Positions 8,561-17,994 are shown, counted from the first letter of the stretch. The stretch: 64,000 nucleotides of DNA from Bacteroidales bacterium (GCA_012837935.1 DUQG01000032.1:36527-100526); one strand, 5' to 3'. Notes: a model not told the origin generated them from the letters alone. Numbers and translations: made by a program.

Positions 8561-10390
8561 ATGCAAAACCAACCACGTAAAATAGAACTTCTTGCACCTG
8601 CCAAAAATCTGGAATGTGGGCTTGCCGCGGTTAATCATGGTGCTGATGCGGTATATATCGGTGCGCCGATGTTTAGCGCGCGGGCGGCTGCCGGAAATTC
8701 TTTGCAGGATATTGCTGAATTGATAAACTATGCTCATCGCTATCGTACTAAGGTGTTGGTGGCTCTAAATACCGTTCTCACAGACGAACAACTTCCCGAG
8801 GCTGAGCGGCTTATTCATCAAATCTATGAAATTGGTGCCGATGCGTTGATTGTGCAAGATATGGGGATTTTGAGATTGGATATTCCACCCATCGAATTGC
8901 ATGCGAGTACGCAAACAGACAACCGAACGGTAGAGAAAGTGAAGTTTTTGGAAGATATGGGGATTTCGCGAGTGGTTTTGGCGCGCGAACTAACCTTGCA
9001 ACAAATCAAAGAAATTCACGAGAACACCCATATTGAGTTGGAAGTTTTTGTGCACGGCGCTTTGTGTGTGAGTTACAGCGGTCAGTGCTATATCAGTCAG
9101 GCGATGACGGGACGAAGTGCCAACCGTGGCGAATGTGCGCAGTTTTGTCGATTGCCGTATCAGCTTTTGGATAGCAATGGTGAAGTTTTGGTAAAAAATA
9201 AACACTTGCTTTCGCTGAAAGATTTGGATTTGTCGGAGCATTTGGCTGAATTGATTGATGCGGGTGTGAGTTCGTTTAAGATAGAAGGACGATTGAAAGA
9301 TGCGGATTATGTAAAAAATATCACAGCCTACTATCGCCAAAAGTTAGACGCTATTTTGGAAAATAGAACGGATGTGAATCCGGCATCTTTGGGGAAAACT
9401 CGATTTTTTTTTGAGCCAAACCCCGAAAAATCTTTCCGGCGTAGTTCTACGGATTATTTCCTTTTTGGACGAAAAGCCGCACAGTCTGCACCGGACACCC
9501 CAAAATCGCTCGGCGAAGAGATAGGCAGAGTAAAATATATCGGCAAGAATTTTATTGAAGTTATTACAAATAAAGAGATTAACAACGGCGACGGACTTTG
9601 TTTTCTTGGAAAAGAGGATAAACTTAACGGTTTCCATGTAAATAGGGTGGAGGGTAAGAAAATTTACCCCGGTATTATGCCTGAAATTACGGTCAATTCT
9701 GTTTTGTACAGAAATCAAGACCATGAATTTGAGAAAATTCTGAAAGGAAATATTTCAGAGCGAAAAATAAAGGTAGATATGGTCTTTTCCGAAACTGTCG
9801 ATGGTTTTTCATTGGAAATAACTGATGAGGAAAATATCTCGGCAAAAATGGAATTTCCTGCCGAAAAAACACCTGCCAACAATCCCGAAAGAGTCAATCA
9901 AACCATCGAAAATCAGCTTTCAAAGCTTGGAAACACCATTTACGAACTTGGCAAGTTGGATATTAAAACTTCATCTACTTGGTTTATTCCTGCATCGCAA
10001 CTGAATGAGTGGCGACGAGTAACGATAGAGACTTTGGATGAGATACGTGCAAAAGCTTATAAAACTCGGATGCGAAAACCGATGCAGGAAAATGTAGAAT
10101 TTCCCCTTAAGAAATTATCCTACTTAGGAAATGTAACCAATCAAAAAGCGAAGGAATTTTATGAATTTTTAGGTGTAGAGGAAGTGCTGCCCGGTTTTGA
10201 AGTGAAGGCGGAGGAAGGTGTTCCGCTAATGTTTTGTAAATACTGTATCAAGCACGCACTCGGCTGGTGTCCGAAAGAAGGCTACAAAGTTAGCTTTAAA
10301 GAACCGCTCTTTTTGCAGCATAACGAGCAAAAATTCCGATTGGAATTTGACTGTAAGAAATGTGAAATGAGGGTAGTATTTGAAAATTAG
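8561..10390 (+). CDS. U32-family protein, RlhA-like (RNA hydroxylation)
   Basis: The 609-residue protein has the U32 peptidase-family fold at its N-terminus (ELLAPAKNLECGLAAVNHGADAVYIG). It carries the family signature ELEVFVHGALCVSYSGQCYIS followed by SANRGECAQFCR, with cysteines thought to bind an iron-sulfur cluster. A central domain and a cysteine-rich tail (CKYCIKHALGWCP, CKKCEMRV) follow. Long U32 proteins of this layout resemble E. coli RlhA, which is needed for hydroxylation of a 23S rRNA cytidine; other members hydroxylate tRNA uridines. Despite the name, peptidase activity is not established. The exact RNA target here is inferred only. Confidence 0.88.
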   Translation: MQNQPRKIELLAPAKNLECGLAAVNHGADAVYIGAPMFSARAAAGNSLQDIAELINYAHRYRTKVLVALNTVLTDEQLPEAERLIHQIYEIGADALIVQDMGILRLDIPPIELHASTQTDNRTVEKVKFLEDMGISRVVLARELTLQQIKEIHENTHIELEVFVHGALCVSYSGQCYISQAMTGRSANRGECAQFCRLPYQLLDSNGEVLVKNKHLLSLKDLDLSEHLAELIDAGVSSFKIEGRLKDADYVKNITAYYRQKLDAILENRTDVNPASLGKTRFFFEPNPEKSFRRSSTDYFLFGRKAAQSAPDTPKSLGEEIGRVKYIGKNFIEVITNKEINNGDGLCFLGKEDKLNGFHVNRVEGKKIYPGIMPEITVNSVLYRNQDHEFEKILKGNISERKIKVDMVFSETVDGFSLEITDEENISAKMEFPAEKTPANNPERVNQTIENQLSKLGNTIYELGKLDIKTSSTWFIPASQLNEWRRVTIETLDEIRAKAYKTRMRKPMQENVEFPLKKLSYLGNVTNQKAKEFYEFLGVEEVLPGFEVKAEEGVPLMFCKYCIKHALGWCPKEGYKVSFKEPLFLQHNEQKFRLEFDCKKCEMRVVFEN

Positions 10391-10425
10391 TCGCACCCCG
10401 AGCTAGTTATTAGCGGAGTGCGACT
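10389..10425 (+). terminator. Hairpin after the U32 gene
   Basis: AGTCGCAC pairs with GTGCGACT around an internal loop, overlapping the stop codon. No clear T-run follows, so terminator function is plausible but unproven. Confidence 0.45.
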
Positions 10426-10443
10426 GTTATTGGGAAAACTCCC

Positions 10444-10535
10444 TATTGCAAGGGTTTAGGAAAATTCTTGTCTTATTTCAAGGGTTAGGAAAGTCTTTGT
10501 CTTATTTCAAGGACTTAGGAAAGTCCTTGTCCCTT
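10444..10535. repeat. Three tandem copies of a 30-base unit
   Basis: The unit TTAGGAAAGTCTTTGTCTTA plus TTTCAAGG recurs three times with small changes and runs into the last codons of the minus-strand gene ending at 10515. An ORF on the plus strand here is only a translation of the repeat. Confidence 0.7.
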
Positions 10536-11231
10536 TCTTTTAATTCTCATATAGCCTACTGCCATTATCAGCATAATCCAACAGCCTTCTCCTACAGGGA
10601 TAGGTCTGTCTTTTGTTTCAATTCCCGGGTCAAAGAGTATTATTCCGCTTGTGGTAGAGGGTGCTCCTGTATAACCATTTGAAAAAGGAACAGCTAACGG
10701 ACCGTTAATTGCCCAATTGCGGGAAGTTATGTTGTCGTCGGAAGTGTTGCTGCCGGAACTTCTTAATGTGTAATTGCCGTAAGCTAATCCGTTCGATAAG
10801 GTGCCGTATAGTCTGTCTTCCTTTCTATTATTTTTGTAGGCATAATAGCCGCTACCTAAGTAGGATGAACTGATACTTTGTTGTTGATTAAAGCTGTGTT
10901 TCAGTAGATTTGACTCACCAAAACTGATATCTAATCCGTTCGATGAAGACTCTTCTGAGTCTGATGTGCGAGATCTTGTTCTGTTTGTTTTGTCCGTTTG
11001 GTTTAATAGTTTATTTATTACGTCTGTTATTTTTGATGATTTTTTAGAATTTTCATAATAATTGGGTACAAATTCTATATTTTGCTGCGACTCATCCGCA
11101 AAGAATTCATACCAAAACATACCTTTGAATGAAGTGGGGTGTGTCAGTGTGTAAAAATAATATCCGCCACCACCTACAACTATGATAAGGGTAAGTAAAA
11201 AGACTATTAGTATTTTGGTTTTTATGTTCAT
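10515..11231 (-). CDS. Unknown exported protein with sorting-like C-terminus
   Basis: I do not recognise this 238-residue protein. It has an N-terminal membrane helix (ILIVFLLTLIIVVGGGGYYFY), a polar Ser/Asn-rich middle with low complexity, and a C-terminus of the form short motif, hydrophobic stretch, basic tail (RPIPVGEGCWIMLIMAVGYMRIKRKG). That tripartite end resembles the PID-CTERM-like tails of Bacteroidota surface proteins and, in layout, LPXTG or PEP-CTERM signals. It lies directly downstream of the giant T9SS adhesin on the same strand, with a 140-base spacer that contains repeats, so the two may act together at the cell surface. The last codons overlap a tandem repeat. Confidence 0.6.
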   Translation of the reverse strand: MNIKTKILIVFLLTLIIVVGGGGYYFYTLTHPTSFKGMFWYEFFADESQQNIEFVPNYYENSKKSSKITDVINKLLNQTDKTNRTRSRTSDSEESSSNGLDISFGESNLLKHSFNQQQSISSSYLGSGYYAYKNNRKEDRLYGTLSNGLAYGNYTLRSSGSNTSDDNITSRNWAINGPLAVPFSNGYTGAPSTTSGIILFDPGIETKDRPIPVGEGCWIMLIMAVGYMRIKRKGQGLS

Positions 11232-11371
11232 GGCTTTTTAATGTTAAGCCCCCTAAATCCCCCAAGGGGGACTTTTAGGACAGTGGTTACTTATTGATTG
11301 TTTAGCATTGAATTCGAATCGTGGAACGTCTTTATTCTTTATTCTTTGTTCTTTGTTCTTTGCTCTTTGTT
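11232..11371. repeat. Composite repeat: CCCCCTAAATCCC palindrome plus TTTGTTC microsatellite
   Basis: A palindromic repeat (about 11245-11283) is followed by a GTTTAGCATTGAA box, a GGAACGTCTTT box and a run of TTCTTTA/TTCTTTG heptamers up to the adhesin stop codon. The same order of modules recurs near 17880-17990, 18463-18640 and 19385-19530. Confidence 0.75.
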
Positions 11372-14300
11372 CTATTTTACTGCTACTTTTACTGTTTCAC
11401 GACTTCCGCCTGCTTGCAGATTGACCAAATAAATGCCTTTTGACAGATTAACCGGAATCTCGATTATGCCTGTCGGCATGTTTTGTAAGAATAGTGAGCG
11501 TCCGGTGGTATCGTAGAGGCTTACTTGTCCTTCTTTGTCGCTTAGGTTGCTGATAACCAACAGTTCGTTGTTCTTTAAGTAAGCGTCAAGCAGACAGATT
11601 GAACCGTCTTTAAGTTTCAGTTCACTGTTGTTGAGTATTACGAAACGTTTTTGCACTTTGCCTTGATTGATAGCGGTAAAACGGTAGTACGTAGTATCGC
11701 TATCCAGTGCGGTGCTTGTTTTAGTTACCAAATCGTGCAAGTGCAGATTATCATATTGTTCTAAGTCTGATTTTATCAGCGTCAACTCGTATTCGGTATC
11801 TGCATTGGCGTAGAAGTTGATAAGGCTTCCGTCAATGGTTTCATCTGCATTTACCTGCATCAGACCGTCTTTATTTTCGGTGAAAATATAGGCAGTGGGT
11901 GTGCCGAAGTATTTACGTCCGTCCCAGCCGTCGTCGAAACGATTGGTGGTGCCTTCTTGGCTGATAAGCCAAAGTGCATCGCGGGTGGAGGCGCTTTCGA
12001 GGTTGATGCGAAGGTAGGAGAGGGGTGCACTCTCTTTTTCAACGGATTTGAAATCCGTTGTTCCTTTTTCAGCGGATTTTTCAGCAGATTTTTCAGCGGA
12101 TTTCAAATCCGCTGTTCTGTCAGCGGGTTGGGAAACCCGCTGTCCCGTTCGCTGTCCCGTTCGCTGTCTCACCAATTGCGGTTTGGTATTTTGACGGGAA
12201 GCATACGGGATATTGATTATCTGGTCTGCTCCGTTCGGTATTAATTGATCATCGGTGAATTTCAGCATAAATCCTTGCATAGAGGGGATTTCATTGTTCC
12301 AAACGGCTCCGGCGCTGGCAGTGGGAACGGCAAACCAATTTCCGGCGCTAAGTTGCGGCGAAGTTCCGGTAGTGAGTGTTCCTGTGGTAGCCCAATCGTG
12401 AAAACGTCCCGTATTGTAGAGATAGATTGTTTTTTCTACGTTATCGGGCAGGGTGGCTGCAAAATCAGTGATGTTAATAGCTGCTGTGTAGGAATTGCCG
12501 AACAGGTTTTGACCTAAGCCGTAATGAACGTTTGGAGTGTCTCCTGTTGCACCCGATACTGCCGGTGCTTGGCGTGTCATCGTTACGGTAGTATCACACA
12601 TAAGGAGCTTTCCGGCAATACTGTAAGTAGTAGCGGTCGGTTGCGTGATAGAGTAGCCTTTAAAGGCTTCCAACACACTTTCGTTATGAAGCAAATGCCA
12701 TTTGTAGTAGAAACTTGTACCGGAGTTTAGCGTTTCATCATACATTCGCAGGTATGCTCCGTTGAATGTAGGTACAGCTACGATGCTCTTTACCGGAACA
12801 CCGAAGTACTGCCAATGGGATTGAGATTTGAATTTTTGCCCGAATGTGGGGCTTCCATCTATATTATCCGTCCATTCCGCTTCCGCAGCTTCTTTGTAGC
12901 CTTTGGCGTAGAGTTGCACGGTGCCGTAAATAGGCGGCTGGGTGCTACCCGTGGTTACGATAAGCGTACCGTTGGCTTTATTTATTTCAGCGCCTACCAC
13001 TAATTTATGTGCTTGTGCCGCCGTGCCGCTTCCTACCACTTGTCCGTTGATGGTAAGTGATGCTGTAGCAGGAATAACGGTGGCAAAATTTGTAGTTTCG
13101 TTAATCAAATTGCCTATACTTTTTGGGTCGCCTGCAGGGACGTAAAGGTCGGCTAATGCAACTTTTCCGTTACTTCCGGGTTGATTATTCGCGAATTCTA
13201 CGTTACCTAACGGCTGGGGAGGTGTTTCATCTGTCCAGTTAGTCCCTGTGTTCCAGGCATTGGCAGCTCCTGCGGTTCCGCCTACCCAAAAGTTTTTAAA
13301 TCGGACATTAATTTCATCCGTTACCGCACAGGAGGTACTTACCCCGTCAGTATAGGTAACTTCTACTTTAAAGGTACCCGATTTGTATGGACGAATATCC
13401 AAATCTTTGGCTGTGCTGATTACAGTAGTAGGTAAATAGGCAGGGTCATTCAGTCTGTACCATTTGTATAGAGTGTGTTCGTTGCCGTAGAACAAATTGG
13501 TACTAATCAGATAGGTAGCAGGGTCGGAGTTGTCTATTATATGTTCGTTCCAGTCCGGTCCTAAGGCTTGGATTTCACCGGCATTGTAGGGGTCGAAAGT
13601 GATATTATTATTGTTGCCGTTATCCGTACTTTTGGATCCGAAGTGCAGTGCGGCACCCGAAGCATTAATATCTTTGATATTGGCAAAGTCGAAGGTGGTA
13701 TTGCTGCCGGTTATATTGACATTGGCACGCGTGCCTGCCGTAGTGCTTTGGATTTGGGTTACTTCACATGGGGTGCCGCCCATAATCCAATTATTTATGG
13801 TTTGAGTTACGCCCGATTCCAAGCTATAAGTTTTTCCTGCGGAAAATTCCAATGTATTAAAGGTATTATACCCCTTTAAAGTACCATTGCCTTTCATCTC
13901 CACCCTATTAAAGTAGGCAGGGTTGGCAAGGGAACTACCGATAGAAGTAATGTCTCCTGCTCTGGTAAAGGTAAGATTATTAAACTGTTGTCCGCTGTAA
14001 CAGTAGAAAGAATTATACGTATAAATATGAGAAGTACCTGCATTTACCGTTAAATCAGGTGAATCGGCACGAAACTCTTGGGTAGCAGCGCAGTATATAT
14101 TTGAACTGCCAAGGTTAAGTGTTCGAGGTCCCATACCGGCAGAAGTGAACTTAATCGAATGTGCACTTATCGTTAGGTCGTGATTGTTGGTATTTAATGT
14201 CCCTGCTTTAAGATGAAATGTATTAGAAAGTGTTTCACAAGTAATAGTTAAATTATCCAATAGCGAAATGGATTGTTTTTCTTCTAAGTAAACATATTGG

Positions 14301-17026
14301 CGTCCGATTTCTACTCCGTTGGAGCGGATGGTTTTATGTTCATTGCTATGGCGAAAGTAAATGTTCCACACACTTAATTTAGGCATTCCGGTTTGCAGTT
14401 CAAGGGATCCGTAGATATTTAAGCTGTATTGTGTGGTAGCCGGAGTTGTCTCCTCAATGGTAGGGGGGACAGCGGCGCCATTTACCGTAAGGTTATGGCA
14501 ATGGGCGTTATTATCAATCGTTACGGTTTTGGAGTCATTGGTAAAGCCGCTGCCGGAGTCGAAAAAGACATTGTCTGTCGGTACGGGAACACAGTCTCCG
14601 CCAGCTCCGCCGGAAGTAAATGACCAATGATTGATATCGTTCCAATTGCCGGCACCTCCTACCCAGTAGAGGTTTTTAGGGGTAGGCGGGGTGATATTCC
14701 AACCGGTGTTATTACCGCCGTCCACCGAATTAAGTGCTGTAAAGGCAGCTCCTCCTGTTGCGGCTATATCTTGAATAAAGGCACCATTTACATCTATCGT
14801 AGCCCTCGGTCCTGCCGAAATAACAGCCTGTGTCCCCGGTGTTTCCGAAGTCAAACTTCCAAAACCTGCACAATCGGGGGTATTAAAGCTAAATTCCGAT
14901 AGAACGGTTTGAGTTGTATTCGGGGCTAAACTATAAGTTTTGTTTGCTGAAAATATCAGCGTATTAATGGTATTAAACCCTCTTAAAATTCCTTTGTCTT
15001 TAAACTCCACCCTATTAAAATAGGTAGGGTTGGCAAGAGTATTATAGTAAGGCTCAATCCTTGCGTGTCCTGGGTTGCCAGTAAAGGTAATATCATAAAA
15101 TTGTTTTCCGCCGGAAGTTAAGAAAGACTGATAACTTGGATTATTCATATAAATATGGGAAGTGCCGGCATTTACAGTTAATAAATTATTATTATTAGTA
15201 TTAAAAGCGGAAACATGCACATACACTTTTGAACTACCTAAGTTAAGTGTCCGAGGCTCGCTACCGTAAGTAAAAAAAGCATAAGTACCTCCTGCATTAT
15301 CCCCTATTGTTAAATCGTGGTTATTGGTATTAAATGTACCTGCTATATGACTAAAATACTTGTTTATAATCTTTAAGTTATCCAATAGTGAAATGGATTG
15401 CTTTTCTTCTAAATAAACATAATTGTATCCGATTTCTACTCCGTTGGAGCGAATGGTTTTATGTTCATTGCTATTGCGAAAGGAAATGTTCCACACACTT
15501 AATTTAGGCATTCCGGTTTGCAGTTCAAGGGAACCGTAGATATTTAAGCTGTATTGTGTTGTGTTTGGATCTATCTCTTTAATTTCAGGAGCTACAGCGG
15601 CTCCATTTACCGTAAGGTTATGGCAATGGGCGTTATTATCAATGGTTACGGTGCTGTTTCCGGCTGTAAAGCCGCTGCCGGAGTCGAAAAAGACATTATC
15701 TGCCGGACAGGGCACACAGTTATCGGTTATTCCGCCGGAAGTCAATGACCAGTGTGTGGGATCGTTCCAGTTACCGGCGCCACCTATCCAGTAGAGATTT
15801 TTTGGGGTAGGCGGGGTGAAGTTCCAGCCGGTGTTATTACCTCCGTCCACTGAATTAAGGGCTGTAAAGACAGCTCCCCCTGTTGCGGTTATATCTTGAA
15901 TAACCGCACCCTTTACATCTATGGTAGCCGCCGCTCCTGCCGAAATAGTAGCCTGTGCCCCCGGTACTCGCGGAGTCAAACTTCCAAAGCCTGCACAATC
16001 GGGGGTATTAAAGCTAAATTCCGATAGAATGGTTTGAGTCCCATCTAAACCATAAGTTTTGTTTGCCGAAAATATTAACGTATCAAAGGTATTATAGTTT
16101 CTTATAATTCCATCGTTTATTATCTCCACCCTGTTAAAATAGGCAGGGTTGGCAAGAGTACTACCGATAGCTTCAATCGTTCCTTTTCGGCTATTAAAGG
16201 TGATATTATAAAATTGTTTTCCACCGGAAGTGACTAAATACGAATCAACCGGTCTATTCATATAAATATGAGAAGTACCGGCATTTAGCGTTAAATAAGA
16301 AGATTGAGCATGAAAATACAAAACATTCAAATAGAGTTTTGAACTGCCAAGGTTAAGCGTTCGAGGTTCGCTGCCTTGAGTGAAGTAAACGTGACGTGCG
16401 GTTATCGTTACATCGTGATTATTGGTATTTAATGTACCTGCATTATGATAAAAATCATAGTATATACTAATCGTCAAGTTATCTAATAGTGAAATGGATT
16501 GTTTCTCTTCTAAGTAAATAGTTTGGTCCCCGATTTCTACTCCGTTGGAGCGGATGGTTTTATGTTCATTGCTATGGCGAAAGTAAATGTTCTGCACATT
16601 TAACTTAGGCATTCCGGTTTGCAGTTCAAGTGAACCGTAGATATTTAAAATTTGTGGTCCTGACTGATTAATCGTGGGGGGTACTGTAGCACCGTTTACC
16701 GTAAGGTTATGGCAGTTGGCTGTAATATTTATTCTTACGGTACTATTTCCGGCGGTAAAGCCTGAGTTGGCATCGAAATAGACATCGTCGGTAGGTCCGG
16801 GTACTACGGCTCTTTTAACGGTTCCGCCTGAAGTGGTTGCCCAGTGGTTAATATCGCTCCAGTTACCCGCACCGCCTATCCAGTAGTAGTCGGCAGCATA
16901 AAGCGAGGGCGCTATAATAAGCGAAAGCAACAGGATTGCCGCTGCCCTATACCGAGTTATAAAATTCTTAATTATCCCGTAAAACGGTAAACGGATTTGC
17001 TGTTTTAAGTAAAGTGGTAGTTTCAT
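11372..17026 (-). CDS. Giant repeat-containing T9SS surface protein (1884 aa)
   Basis: A long-n-region signal peptide ends near residue 44 (LIIAPSLYA). Three tandem units of about 373 residues start at about 47, 410 and 784, each opening YW(I/V)GGAGNW and sharing blocks such as NIYGSLELQTGMPKL and HKTIRSNGVEIG. A shorter fourth opening (FWVGGTAGAANAW) lies near 1245. A repetitive linker at about 1620-1662 (RTGQRTGQ, SAEKSAEKSAEK) is encoded by palindromic DNA repeats. The end (GIYLVNLQAGGSRETVKVAVK) is a T9SS type A sorting domain. Such proteins are usually surface adhesins or matrix components; no enzyme motif was seen. The leader holds mini-hairpin repeats. Confidence 0.85.
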   Translation of the reverse strand: MKLPLYLKQQIRLPFYGIIKNFITRYRAAAILLLSLIIAPSLYAADYYWIGGAGNWSDINHWATTSGGTVKRAVVPGPTDDVYFDANSGFTAGNSTVRINITANCHNLTVNGATVPPTINQSGPQILNIYGSLELQTGMPKLNVQNIYFRHSNEHKTIRSNGVEIGDQTIYLEEKQSISLLDNLTISIYYDFYHNAGTLNTNNHDVTITARHVYFTQGSEPRTLNLGSSKLYLNVLYFHAQSSYLTLNAGTSHIYMNRPVDSYLVTSGGKQFYNITFNSRKGTIEAIGSTLANPAYFNRVEIINDGIIRNYNTFDTLIFSANKTYGLDGTQTILSEFSFNTPDCAGFGSLTPRVPGAQATISAGAAATIDVKGAVIQDITATGGAVFTALNSVDGGNNTGWNFTPPTPKNLYWIGGAGNWNDPTHWSLTSGGITDNCVPCPADNVFFDSGSGFTAGNSTVTIDNNAHCHNLTVNGAAVAPEIKEIDPNTTQYSLNIYGSLELQTGMPKLSVWNISFRNSNEHKTIRSNGVEIGYNYVYLEEKQSISLLDNLKIINKYFSHIAGTFNTNNHDLTIGDNAGGTYAFFTYGSEPRTLNLGSSKVYVHVSAFNTNNNNLLTVNAGTSHIYMNNPSYQSFLTSGGKQFYDITFTGNPGHARIEPYYNTLANPTYFNRVEFKDKGILRGFNTINTLIFSANKTYSLAPNTTQTVLSEFSFNTPDCAGFGSLTSETPGTQAVISAGPRATIDVNGAFIQDIAATGGAAFTALNSVDGGNNTGWNITPPTPKNLYWVGGAGNWNDINHWSFTSGGAGGDCVPVPTDNVFFDSGSGFTNDSKTVTIDNNAHCHNLTVNGAAVPPTIEETTPATTQYSLNIYGSLELQTGMPKLSVWNIYFRHSNEHKTIRSNGVEIGRQYVYLEEKQSISLLDNLTITCETLSNTFHLKAGTLNTNNHDLTISAHSIKFTSAGMGPRTLNLGSSNIYCAATQEFRADSPDLTVNAGTSHIYTYNSFYCYSGQQFNNLTFTRAGDITSIGSSLANPAYFNRVEMKGNGTLKGYNTFNTLEFSAGKTYSLESGVTQTINNWIMGGTPCEVTQIQSTTAGTRANVNITGSNTTFDFANIKDINASGAALHFGSKSTDNGNNNNITFDPYNAGEIQALGPDWNEHIIDNSDPATYLISTNLFYGNEHTLYKWYRLNDPAYLPTTVISTAKDLDIRPYKSGTFKVEVTYTDGVSTSCAVTDEINVRFKNFWVGGTAGAANAWNTGTNWTDETPPQPLGNVEFANNQPGSNGKVALADLYVPAGDPKSIGNLINETTNFATVIPATASLTINGQVVGSGTAAQAHKLVVGAEINKANGTLIVTTGSTQPPIYGTVQLYAKGYKEAAEAEWTDNIDGSPTFGQKFKSQSHWQYFGVPVKSIVAVPTFNGAYLRMYDETLNSGTSFYYKWHLLHNESVLEAFKGYSITQPTATTYSIAGKLLMCDTTVTMTRQAPAVSGATGDTPNVHYGLGQNLFGNSYTAAINITDFAATLPDNVEKTIYLYNTGRFHDWATTGTLTTGTSPQLSAGNWFAVPTASAGAVWNNEIPSMQGFMLKFTDDQLIPNGADQIINIPYASRQNTKPQLVRQRTGQRTGQRVSQPADRTADLKSAEKSAEKSAEKGTTDFKSVEKESAPLSYLRINLESASTRDALWLISQEGTTNRFDDGWDGRKYFGTPTAYIFTENKDGLMQVNADETIDGSLINFYANADTEYELTLIKSDLEQYDNLHLHDLVTKTSTALDSDTTYYRFTAINQGKVQKRFVILNNSELKLKDGSICLLDAYLKNNELLVISNLSDKEGQVSLYDTTGRSLFLQNMPTGIIEIPVNLSKGIYLVNLQAGGSRETVKVAVK
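12040..12165. repeat. Palindromic repeats inside the giant adhesin gene
   Basis: Three near-perfect palindromes follow one another (12040-12060 CAACGGATTT/AAATCCGTTG, 12094-12114 CAGCGGATTT/AAATCCGCTG, 12121-12142 CAGCGGGTT/AACCCGCTG), then a TCCCGTTCGCTG direct repeat. They stay in frame and encode a hydrophilic linker between domains. Similar palindromes occur between genes, for example at 60903. Confidence 0.8.
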
Positions 17027-17035
17027 AATTAAGTT

Positions 17036-17088
17036 GTTATTTGGCTGCGCCGTTATTAAGTTGTTGTTTGGCTACGCCGTTATTAATA
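17036..17088 (-). promoter_or_regulatory. Mini-hairpin leader repeats before the giant adhesin
   Basis: Read in the gene's sense, the unit AAACAACAACTTAATAACG is followed by a small hairpin (GGCGCAGCC, next to GGCGTAGCC) and AAATAAC. The same unit in the same orientation occurs in the leader of the TonB-dependent receptor (52161-52380). Confidence 0.6.
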
Positions 17089-17275
17089 AGCCCCCTAAAT
17101 CCCATGCCCCCTTCCCCTTCGGGACTTCCCCCATAAGGGGGAAGATTTGGGACAGTGGTGTTGATGTTTTATTAGCCCCCTAAATCCCCAGCCCCTCTAT
17201 TCCGTCAACAGGCGGAGAAGTTCTAGGGGACTTTTTGTGATAGTGCTGTTAATGTTTTATAAGCTCCCTAAATCC

Positions 17276-17794
17276 CAATGTCATTAAGTTAAGGGTTAAG
17301 TTATTGATAATTAATTTTTATGTATATCTGCATTTGTTCCTAATACTTTTTTCAGTTGCCACGACTTTTAAGTCGTGGGTAGCTTGAAGGTAAAGTGCCG
17401 GGCTTTAGCCCAAACTTATATAAATCTTGGCTAAAGCCATTTTATTGAAATTTATTGAATCCACTCCCAATAACCATCGAGGATTAAAAGTCGTGGCAAT
17501 TATTACCAACCATTTTGGCAACATTACCTTAATTGACTTTCAGATTATTATTTGAACTCGTCTCGACTTTTAAAACATCCGCCGAAATCGGACACAGTAG
17601 AGAACAATAGTTAAATATATGAGCATTTTTTATTGTTTTTCGAGAACAACTTGTCCGACATAGGCGGATAGTAAAAAAATCGAAGATTTTTTTCGCTATT
17701 GTTTCCGAAATTCCGAGAATATGCACGTTTTTTTCTATGTTTGCTACTGTTTTGAAAAAGTCAAGATGACTTTTTTCTTAACTTAATGACATTG
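17276..17794. mobile_element. 519-bp element with 18-bp perfect inverted ends
   Basis: CAATGTCATTAAGTTAAG at the left end is the exact reverse complement of the right end. The element interrupts a CCCCCTAAATCCC repeat, so CCTAAATCCCA stands on both sides and could be a target duplication. Inside are a 147-bp palindromic element and a second inverted pair (TCCGCC..CGGACA against TGTCCG..GGCGGA). No transposase is encoded, so it would be a non-autonomous, MITE-like element. Confidence 0.6.
17356..17502. repeat. 147-bp palindromic element, copy 1 (TTGCCACGACTT ends)
   Basis: The ends TTGCCACGACTTTTAA and TTAAAAGTCGTGGCAA are perfect 16-bp inverted repeats. Inside, GGCTTTAGCC and GGCTAAAGCC arms flank AAACTTATA. 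The same plan is seen at 20612-20753. It resembles REP-like elements mobilised by IS200-type tyrosine transposases. Confidence 0.7.
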
Positions 17795-17994
17795 TCCTAA
17801 ATCCCATGCTCCCTTCCCCTTCGGGACTTCCCCATAAGGGGGAAGATTTGGGATAGTGCTGTTAATGTTTTATAAGCCCCCTAAATCCCCCAAGGGGGAC
17901 TTTTTGGGATAGTGCTGTTAATGTTTAGCGTTGAACTCGAAACTTGGAACATGAAACATGAAACTTGGAACGTCTTTGCTGTTTGTTTTTGTCA

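Noticed and set aside
8219-8737. 172-aa minus-strand ORF
   Set aside because: Overlaps the heptamer array and the start of the U32 gene on the other strand; low-complexity Ser/Pro/His composition.
10446-10682. 78-aa plus-strand ORF
   Set aside because: Its first half is translation of the 30-base tandem repeat and the rest is antisense to the 10515-11231 gene.
12942-13145. Plus-strand ORFs within the giant adhesin
   Set aside because: Shadows of a GC-richer repetitive gene on the other strand; no family features.
17529-17726. 65-aa minus-strand ORF in the 519-bp element
   Set aside because: Spans inverted repeats; composition and lack of start signals suggest a chance ORF, not a transposase remnant.
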